Assembly (NCBI RefSeq): GCF_934754915.1 | Contig: NZ_CAKVKB010000115.1 | Span: 1 to 10,700, forward strand | DNA: 10,700 nucleotides | Source of the DNA: an uncultured Clostridium sp. | GTDB taxonomy: Bacteria > Bacillota > Clostridia > Clostridiales > Clostridiaceae | Direction of reading: 5' to 3' | Shown: positions 6,144 to 10,700 of the stretch, in pieces | Numbering within the stretch: position 1 is the stretch's first letter | Layout of the letters: each line of letters opens with the position of its first letter | The notes under the pieces: generated by a model | Told to the model about the DNA's origin: nothing | Database searches by the model: none | The model's input: the letters and a program-made list of their open reading frames with translations, nothing else | Program-made: the position numbers and the translations under genes

Positions 6144-7913
6144 TTATTTCATTATTGCTTCTATTGCAGTTTTTGCATCTGCAAGTGCCTGATCTACAGT
6201 TTTAGTTCCAGATACTGCATTTGACAATTCTGTTCCATAGGCATTTTCAATATCAGACCATTTAGTTGTTCTTGGACGAATTACCGAATTTTCAGTTGCT
6301 TCAAGAAGTGTTTTAAAGTAAGGATATTTTTTATTTAGTTCATTATCCTGAAGGACACTTGTTCTTGTAGGTACTGCACCTTTATCCAAAGTTTCTTTCT
6401 GAACTTCTGCACTTGTTAAATATTCAAGGAATTTCAATGCCATTTCTTTGTTCTTTGAATTTGCAGTAACACCCATCATCCAGTTTCCTATCATACCTGT
6501 ATCATGCGCTTCTGATGATGCATTTACTTTTGAAGGAATTGCAGCATAATCAGCAGTTGAACTTTCCCCTGAAATATACCATGATGGCCATCCTAAACTT
6601 AAAGCTCCATTTCCAGATGAAACAGCAGATACTATATCATTCTTTTCATAATTTGCACCATTTTTTAACAATTCTAAATACATGTTTAATGCCTGCTTAG
6701 CTTCTTCTGAATCTACAGTTACATTCCAGTCCTTGTCAAAAACATTTCCTCCATAAGCCCATAATAGTGGAAGATAATCTGAAACTATTGGATTTCCCTG
6801 TTGGCCACGAATAATATATCCGACTTTATTATCCTTGCCATTTATTTCTTTTGAAATATTAAGTACATCTTCCCATGTTTCTGGAATCTTTAGATTTTTA
6901 GATTCAAGAAGCTGTTTATTATAAAATAGAAATTGTACATTTCCTGAAAAAGGAAGCGAATAAACATCTCCTGTTGCATATGGATTTTTTCCAACATCAA
7001 GGGATTTCTTTACAAAATCATCATCTTCTTTATATCCCATTGAAGTTAAATCTTCTAATATTTTTGTTTCACAAAATTCAGGCATCCATGGATCATCAAC
7101 CATTGTAAGATCATATTCACCTTCCTTGTTAACTGCATCATTTAAAGTTGCAAGATTTAGAGGTATAGTAAAGTTAGATGGACTCTGTACGAATATGGCT
7201 CCATATAAATATTCATTCCATGATGTCATAAATGATAATATTGTTATTGCTGCAATTCCTGGAAGAACAAGTGGGAGAACTATCTTCGTAAAAATCTGAA
7301 ATTCTGTTGCTCCATCAACTTCTGCGCTCTCTTCAAGCTCTTCTGGCAGATTTTCAAAAAAGCTTATCATGAACCAGATTATAAATGGCATATTAATAAG
7401 AATATGAGATAAAATTATTGGAATCTTACTATTCAATATTCCTATTTCATTCATCATGATATATAAAGGAAGTGCAAATGCTATTGGAGGAAGTATTCTT
7501 ATTAAAAGCACCCACAAAAGCATTATTCCTTTCAATTTAAACCTGAATCTGTGTCTTGCAAGTATATATGCACAGCAAAAACCAAAGGCAAGAGAAAATA
7601 TAAGTGAAATAACTGTAATCTCCATACTATTGCTTACAGATTCCATAAAATTTCTGCTTTTAAATAAATCATAGAAACTATCTAATGTAAATGACTTTGG
7701 AATAATTCCTAAAGAGCTACTGAATTCCTCCTTTTTTCTTACTGCCAGAGATATCATCCAATATATTGGAAATAGTGTCCATATGAGCAAAATTACTAAT
7801 CCTGAAAATTTTAAAATCTGTCCTTTTTGTATTTTTCCTATTCTTATCTTTATATCTCTTCTTTCTTCTTCAAATTCTTTTTCTTTTAAAGTTACTGCTT
7901 CTATAAATAACAC
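6144..7913 (-). CDS. MalG-like permease fused in frame to an N-terminally truncated solute-binding protein
   Basis: Residues 35-257 are a CUT1 MalG-like permease with TM1-TM5 and an EAA loop (EELEESAEVDGATEFQ, 191-206). It breaks off after FTIPLNLATLN, losing the last membrane segment and C-terminus. From about residue 260 to 589 the sequence is a family-1 extracellular solute-binding protein: GEYDLTMVDDPWMPE, the PETWEDVL and YGGNVFD motifs, SLGWPSWY, and a normal C-terminus ending IEAIMK. Its signal peptide, lipobox Cys and first N-lobe strands are absent. A deletion joining two adjacent genes explains this best. With five membrane segments the binding domain would still face outward. The start is doubtful: the only conventional in-frame codon, GTG at 7913, overlaps the ribosome binding site, while an ATA at 7904 sits at ideal spacing. 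Loss of importer function is likely. An assembly error is the main alternative. Confidence 0.8.
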   Translation of the reverse strand: MLFIEAVTLKEKEFEEERRDIKIRIGKIQKGQILKFSGLVILLIWTLFPIYWMISLAVRKKEEFSSSLGIIPKSFTLDSFYDLFKSRNFMESVSNSMEITVISLIFSLAFGFCCAYILARHRFRFKLKGIMLLWVLLIRILPPIAFALPLYIMMNEIGILNSKIPIILSHILINMPFIIWFMISFFENLPEELEESAEVDGATEFQIFTKIVLPLVLPGIAAITILSFMTSWNEYLYGAIFVQSPSNFTIPLNLATLNDAVNKEGEYDLTMVDDPWMPEFCETKILEDLTSMGYKEDDDFVKKSLDVGKNPYATGDVYSLPFSGNVQFLFYNKQLLESKNLKIPETWEDVLNISKEINGKDNKVGYIIRGQQGNPIVSDYLPLLWAYGGNVFDKDWNVTVDSEEAKQALNMYLELLKNGANYEKNDIVSAVSSGNGALSLGWPSWYISGESSTADYAAIPSKVNASSEAHDTGMIGNWMMGVTANSKNKEMALKFLEYLTSAEVQKETLDKGAVPTRTSVLQDNELNKKYPYFKTLLEATENSVIRPRTTKWSDIENAYGTELSNAVSGTKTVDQALADAKTAIEAIMK

Positions 7914-7919
7914 CTCCCT
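7913..7919 (-). promoter_or_regulatory. Strong ribosome binding site AGGGAGG with no proper start codon after it
   Basis: AGGGAGG on the minus strand is immediately followed by TG, so the GTG at 7913-7911 shares its last G and cannot serve as a normally spaced start. Eight bases after the site lies ATA GAA GCA in the permease frame, where an ATG would be expected. A one-base ATG-to-ATA change would explain it. Confidence 0.55.
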
Positions 7920-7944
7920 GTGTTTTTCTCTTATTATTCAGAAG

Positions 7945-7966
7945 CTGTCTGACAGATTTTATTTTA
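7945..7966 (-). promoter_or_regulatory. Candidate promoter -10 and operator of the importer operon
   Basis: CTGTCTGACAG (7945-7955) is a perfect inverted repeat with five-base arms and a central T, with a GT...AC core as in GntR-family operators. On the minus strand a TAAAAT -10-like box (7966-7961) lies seven bases upstream, so the operator would cover the start site. The octamer TGTCTGAC recurs before the GntR gene. No convincing -35 box is seen. Confidence 0.45.
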
Positions 7967-8011
7967 CAGTGTATTTGTTAAAGGAATATATTGCTGCTGT
8001 TAAATGCATGT

Positions 8012-8053
8012 AAAAAAATCCTTCATAAAAGCTACAATGCTTTATGAAGGATT
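8012..8053 (-). terminator. Rho-independent terminator after the metallo-beta-lactamase lipoprotein gene
   Basis: AATCCTTCATAAA (8017-8029) pairs perfectly with TTTATGAAGGATT (8041-8053), and an inner GC/GC pair tightens the loop. On the minus-strand transcript the stem ends in an uninterrupted run of seven U. It is 16 bases past the stop at 8070. It insulates the importer operon from upstream transcription, so that operon needs its own promoter. Confidence 0.9.
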
Positions 8054-8069
8054 ATATATACTTATTATG

Positions 8070-9212
8070 CTATGCAGCACATTTAGAACATGGCTTAAGT
8101 CCTTTATTTTTAGCTGCCTCTAGTGTATATTCTTTAGGATTTTTCATATTGCTGCATTCTTTATCCAAATGATATACCTTTCCATTTTTAGACACCCACA
8201 CACTTGTCGAAGAACTTAAATTTCCACTTTCTAGATTGTCATTTTTAACAGATTCAGTATGTACATTTTCACTTTTCTCATTTGAATCTGCAGATAAACC
8301 TTGGGAACTGTTTTGTGATGAATCATTTATTTTTGAAGATGAAATATTATTTCCTTCAACAGATGGCTTACTACTAAATGTAATATTATTTCCATCACAT
8401 GATGCAACTATAGTTCCACTTTCATCAGTTCTGTAAACCTCTATACCTCTGTCTTTTAACTTAGCCATGGTTTCTTTATGAGGATGACCATAGTCATTGT
8501 TTTTTCCAACACTTATAACAGCATATTGAGGTTTTACAGCATCAAGAAATGCATCAGTTGAAGATGAACTGCTTCCATGATGTCCAACTTTAAGAACATC
8601 CGCCTTTAAATCAAGTCCTTTATCAATCATTTCTTTTTCTGAAACATCTTCTGCATCTCCTGTAAATAAGAATGACTTATTCCCAAACTTAATCTTTATT
8701 ACAATTGAATAATTATTAATATCTTTATATTCACTTCCATTTGGTGCAAGTATTGTACATTCTGCATCTCCAAGATAAAAAGTCTCTCCTACTTTTGGTG
8801 AAGTAAACTGCATTCCTTTATTCTTCATTGCTTTTACTAAATTTTGAAATGTCTTAGTTGTTGCAGTTGTATTAGGAAAATATACTTTTCCTATCTTGAA
8901 AGAATTAACAATATAATCTAAGGAACCAATATGATCCTCATGAGGATGGGTGCCTACAACATATTTAAACTCTGTAATTCCAAGATTTCCAAGATAGTTT
9001 TTTAAAGTATCTTCATCATCATTATTTCCTGCATCTATAAGCATGTTTTCTCCTCCATGTTGAATCAGTATGGAATCAGCCTGACCAACATCTATAAAAT
9101 GAACCTTAAGTTCACCATCCATACTGGCTGGACTGCTTTTTGAACATGAAATCATCATACATGAAAATACAAATATTATAAAAATGCTTATTAATTTTTT
9201 GATATTTCTCAT
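8070..9212 (-). CDS. Lipoprotein with ComEC-like metallo-beta-lactamase domain and C-terminal Cys-rich domain
   Basis: The 380-residue protein starts at the ATG at 9212, with AGAGG nine bases upstream; a TTG three bases earlier is an equally spaced alternative. Residues 1-23 are a lipoprotein signal ending MISC (C23), so the enzyme is probably anchored outside the membrane. Residues 35-270 form a metallo-beta-lactamase fold like the ComEC C-terminal domain: HFIDVGQAD, LIDAGNN, the metal motif HPHEDH (H89, H91, D93, H94), FTGDAE (D186) and VGHHGSSSS (H211/H212). A Ser/Asn-rich linker (about 280-335) leads to a small domain with VYHLDKEC and KPCSKC, resembling the Ada-like metal-binding tails found on secreted nucleases. 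Extracellular phosphodiester or nucleic acid hydrolysis is plausible but unproven. No DNA-uptake channel domain is present, so it is not ComEC itself. Confidence 0.88.
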   Translation of the reverse strand: MRNIKKLISIFIIFVFSCMMISCSKSSPASMDGELKVHFIDVGQADSILIQHGGENMLIDAGNNDDEDTLKNYLGNLGITEFKYVVGTHPHEDHIGSLDYIVNSFKIGKVYFPNTTATTKTFQNLVKAMKNKGMQFTSPKVGETFYLGDAECTILAPNGSEYKDINNYSIVIKIKFGNKSFLFTGDAEDVSEKEMIDKGLDLKADVLKVGHHGSSSSSTDAFLDAVKPQYAVISVGKNNDYGHPHKETMAKLKDRGIEVYRTDESGTIVASCDGNNITFSSKPSVEGNNISSSKINDSSQNSSQGLSADSNEKSENVHTESVKNDNLESGNLSSSTSVWVSKNGKVYHLDKECSNMKNPKEYTLEAAKNKGLKPCSKCAA

Positions 9213-9246
9213 CAATACTATCCTCTCTTTTCAACACTTTCTAAAA

Positions 9247-9279
9247 TGATACTATACCTTTGTATCACAACATTAATAA
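9247..9279 (-). promoter_or_regulatory. Candidate promoter of the lipoprotein gene, overlapping a small hairpin
   Basis: On the minus strand, TTATTA (9279-9274) is 17 bases from TATAGT (9256-9251, 5 of 6). Overlapping it, TGATAC (9247-9252) and GTATCA (9262-9267) are exact inverted repeats followed by TTTT on the minus strand. That could be a weak terminator for the remnant upstream or an operator. Low confidence for either reading. Confidence 0.3.
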
Positions 9280-9506
9280 TTACAACTCCTTTATAATATC
9301 CTTTAACTCAGAAGGCTTCTTAATTCTATAATCAGGAATTAAATCAGAATCATTAATCTTATCATGAGGATTATACCATACTGTAGTAATTCCTGCATTT
9401 TTTCCACCTTGAATGTCTGAAGATTAAAGTTTTTTAAGTGCTATTTTTTCTGCTTTATGAAAATCAAACAGAGTATCATCCAAATCAAATAATATTTTTT
9501 TATCAT
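9280..9506 (-). pseudogene. Remnant of a YjjG-like HAD phosphatase with its middle deleted
   Basis: The frame that ends at the TAA at 9280-9282 first reads ILFDLDDTLFDFHKAEKIAL, the N-terminus and catalytic motif I (DxDxT) of a YjjG-type pyrimidine nucleotidase. It then meets a TAA and continues as SSDIQGGKNAGITTVWYNP and PDYRIKKPSELKDIIKEL, the C-terminus of the same family just after motif IV. About 150 residues carrying the cap domain and motifs II and III are missing. The ATG at 9506, with a good AGGAGG site six bases upstream, is one base out of frame with the HAD reading because a run of seven A lies where eight are needed. Three lesions (frameshift, stop, internal deletion) make it non-functional. 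The gene lies 40 bases after the acetyltransferase gene and was probably cotranscribed with it. Confidence 0.85.
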
Positions 9507-9546
9507 GTCATCCTCCTAAATGTACTTTTCAATGTTATCCTTGCTT

Positions 9547-9990
9547 TTATTTTCCTAAGACAACCAAGTCATTGATTCTTTTAAACCCATTTTTTCTATA
9601 AAATTCGTAAGAAGGATATTCCTTTTCAGTATTCAAAAGCATACCATAAACTCCTTCTGCTTTAATCATCTTTTCAATTTTCTTCAAAAACTCACTGCCA
9701 ATCCCTTGTCCTTGCATTGAGTAACTTACACAAAATTCATCTATATAATACTCAACCCCTTCAATCCATGGCTTTTTCATTCCAATACTCAATGCTACAA
9801 TTTTTTCATTAACAATTCCAACATATCCAAGAAAATAATTGTTCTTTAAATGATTATTAAAAAAATCTGCAACCTGTTGTCTTGATTCATACTCATCATT
9901 CCATGGTTCTTTTGAAAAAGTATCTATGTAAACTTCAATACATTCATCAATCATATAATCTTCTAATTTTTTCACTATTAACTGTTCCAT
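9547..9990 (-). CDS. GNAT-family N-acetyltransferase
   Basis: The 147-residue protein transfers an acetyl group from acetyl-CoA to an amine. Acetyl-CoA-binding motif A is clear: the strand YYIDEFCVS followed by the pyrophosphate loop QGQGIG (93-98) and helix SEFLKKIEKM. The C-terminal YEFYRKNGFKRI (128-139) is the conserved motif B end. Length is normal for a single GNAT domain. Its N-terminal DTFSKEPWNDEYE resembles a widespread uncharacterised clostridial group, so the acceptor cannot be named. I choose the ATG at 9990, with GGTGAT a few bases before it, over an in-frame GTG at 9999 that crowds the AGGGG site. The HAD remnant follows closely, suggesting a former two-gene unit. Confidence 0.88.
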   Translation of the reverse strand: MEQLIVKKLEDYMIDECIEVYIDTFSKEPWNDEYESRQQVADFFNNHLKNNYFLGYVGIVNEKIVALSIGMKKPWIEGVEYYIDEFCVSYSMQGQGIGSEFLKKIEKMIKAEGVYGMLLNTEKEYPSYEFYRKNGFKRINDLVVLGK

Positions 9991-10012
9991 ACATATCACC
10001 AGCCCCTGTATG

Positions 10013-10021
10013 AGTATATCA
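10013..10021 (-). promoter_or_regulatory. Extended -10 promoter element before the acetyltransferase gene
   Basis: The minus strand reads TGATATACT, a TGn-TATACT extended -10 with 5 of 6 matches. Transcription would start about 15 bases before the ATG at 9990. No clear -35 is seen, which extended -10 promoters can tolerate. Confidence 0.4.
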
Positions 10022-10115
10022 TAATTATGAGTTTAGTACATTAATCGTCCTTTTAAAAAATATTACAATTAATCTATTCATATAATTCATTTTTTCTTAT
10101 AATTAAAATTTAAAC

Positions 10116-10162
10116 AAAAAAAATTCAAGTATAGTTTTATTTTCAAATTATACTTGAATTTT
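10116..10162 (-). terminator. Rho-independent terminator after the unknown gene at 10188
   Basis: A 14-base perfect stem (10120-10133 with 10149-10162, core TTCAAGTATA/TATACTTGAA) encloses a 15-base loop. On the minus-strand transcript the 3' arm runs into eight consecutive U. It lies about 25 bases past the stop at 10188. The rest of the spacer to 9990 holds only the candidate promoter above. Confidence 0.8.
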
Positions 10163-10187
10163 AAATTTATATATTTCTAATTCTATT

Positions 10188-10577
10188 TTACGCACTGTCC
10201 TTATAATTTAAAATCAATCCCCTGATTATATTTCTATCATCTTCTTTTAAAAGCGAACCATTTTCCTCTATTAATTTTGAAAGTTCTTCTGCTGTATCTC
10301 TATTTATTTCTGATAAACTATAATGACTGACTTTTCCAGTGTCTTTATCTATCTTAAAATATAATTTTTTAGAAGATATCCATCTTTCCACATAATATAA
10401 TCCTATACTATATCCTAAGCTGTTTTTATCTTTAATAATTCTTAACCCATATAAAAGACTCGACCATCCATTTCCATTACAAAGTATTTCTGCTATTGCT
10501 GACTTTGTATAATCATTATTGCAATTATTATACCTATTATTTAAAGAATCCTTATCAAATAGTTCACTTTTTTTCAT
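10188..10577 (-). CDS. Unrecognised protein, 129 aa from the ATG, start uncertain
   Basis: I do not recognise this family. From the ATG at 10577 (weak GGAAAG nine bases upstream) the protein has 129 residues. It is soluble, without signal peptide or membrane segments, mixed in charge, with an Asn-rich stretch (NNRYNNCNND), a central predicted alpha/beta part (GWSSLLYGLRIIKDKN, YSIGLYYVERWISSKKLYFKI) and a helical C-terminus. The same frame stays open upstream to a TAA at 10662-10664. That extra segment reads like protein (FYKFLVTALESNKPSVVRLG), so a non-ATG start such as TTG at 10625, or a gene broken by the TAA, is possible. The frame is also open from that TAA to the right edge. A strong terminator follows the gene. 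Confidence 0.5.
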   Translation of the reverse strand: MKKSELFDKDSLNNRYNNCNNDYTKSAIAEILCNGNGWSSLLYGLRIIKDKNSLGYSIGLYYVERWISSKKLYFKIDKDTGKVSHYSLSEINRDTAEELSKLIEENGSLLKEDDRNIIRGLILNYKDSA

Positions 10578-10700
10578 TATGCAATTCTTTCCAAGCCTAA
10601 CTACAGATGGTTTATTACTTTCCAAAGCCGTTACTAAAAACTTATAAAAATCTATAAAAAATTATAAAATCTTATGTTTTATTCCTTTTTCATTGTATCT

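Noticed and set aside
6515..8436. Plus-strand open frames opposite the fused transporter gene and the lipoprotein gene
   Set aside because: They are antisense to clearly recognisable proteins and have no start signals or recognisable domains.
8070..9212. Calling the lipoprotein ComEC, a DNA-uptake channel
   Set aside because: Only the MBL domain resembles ComEC; the multi-pass membrane domains are absent and a lipoprotein signal is present.
1..10700. CRISPR array, tRNA/rRNA genes, insertion sequences
   Set aside because: I saw no regularly spaced direct repeats, no cloverleaf or rRNA-like GC-rich blocks, and no transposase motifs or terminal repeats.

Overview
The window is very AT-rich and uses AGA, ATA and TTA codons heavily. 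It has strong AGGAGG-type ribosome binding sites and U-tract terminators. Together with the protein families present, this points to a low-GC Firmicute, most likely Clostridium sensu stricto; that assignment is an inference from composition and gene content. Every gene I can support lies on the minus strand, so transcription runs from high to low coordinates.

From right to left the layout is as follows. (a) 10188-10577 is an unrecognised small protein with its own terminator. (b) 9547-9990 is a GNAT acetyltransferase, followed by a broken YjjG-type HAD phosphatase at 9280-9506 that has lost its middle. (c) 8070-9212 is an exported lipoprotein with a ComEC-like metallo-beta-lactamase domain and a C-terminal Cys-rich domain, closed by a clear terminator. 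(d) 2054 to about 7913 is the centre of interest. It holds a CUT1-type ABC importer whose MalG-like permease is fused in frame to a decapitated solute-binding protein, a MalF-like permease, a GDPD-family phosphodiesterase, a 151-residue protein resembling the N-terminal domain of CehA/McbA-type proteins, a separate PHP-domain metallohydrolase resembling the rest of such proteins, and a GntR/HutC regulator. (e) 1351-1965 is a monocistronic gene with a strong promoter and ribosome binding site for an unknown, highly basic protein. (f) 1-1045 is a methyltransferase of the Methyltransf_32 (METTL25-like) type that runs off the left edge.

The genes of region (d) read as one functional locus. The importer would bring in a solute, and the GDPD and PHP enzymes, both metal-dependent phosphoesterase-type folds, would hydrolyse it. 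A plausible substrate is a glycerophosphodiester or another (possibly cyclic) phosphodiester. GntR would sense the substrate or a product. No ATPase is encoded, as is usual for CUT1 importers that borrow a shared MsmX/UgpC-type ATPase. An 8-base element, TGTCTGAC, occurs just downstream of a -10-like box both before the importer operon and before the GntR gene, suggesting one shared operator. The importer looks damaged in this strain: permease TM6 and the binding protein's N-terminus are gone, and no conventional start codon sits at a proper distance from the ribosome binding site. The locus may therefore be decaying, unless the fusion is an assembly error.
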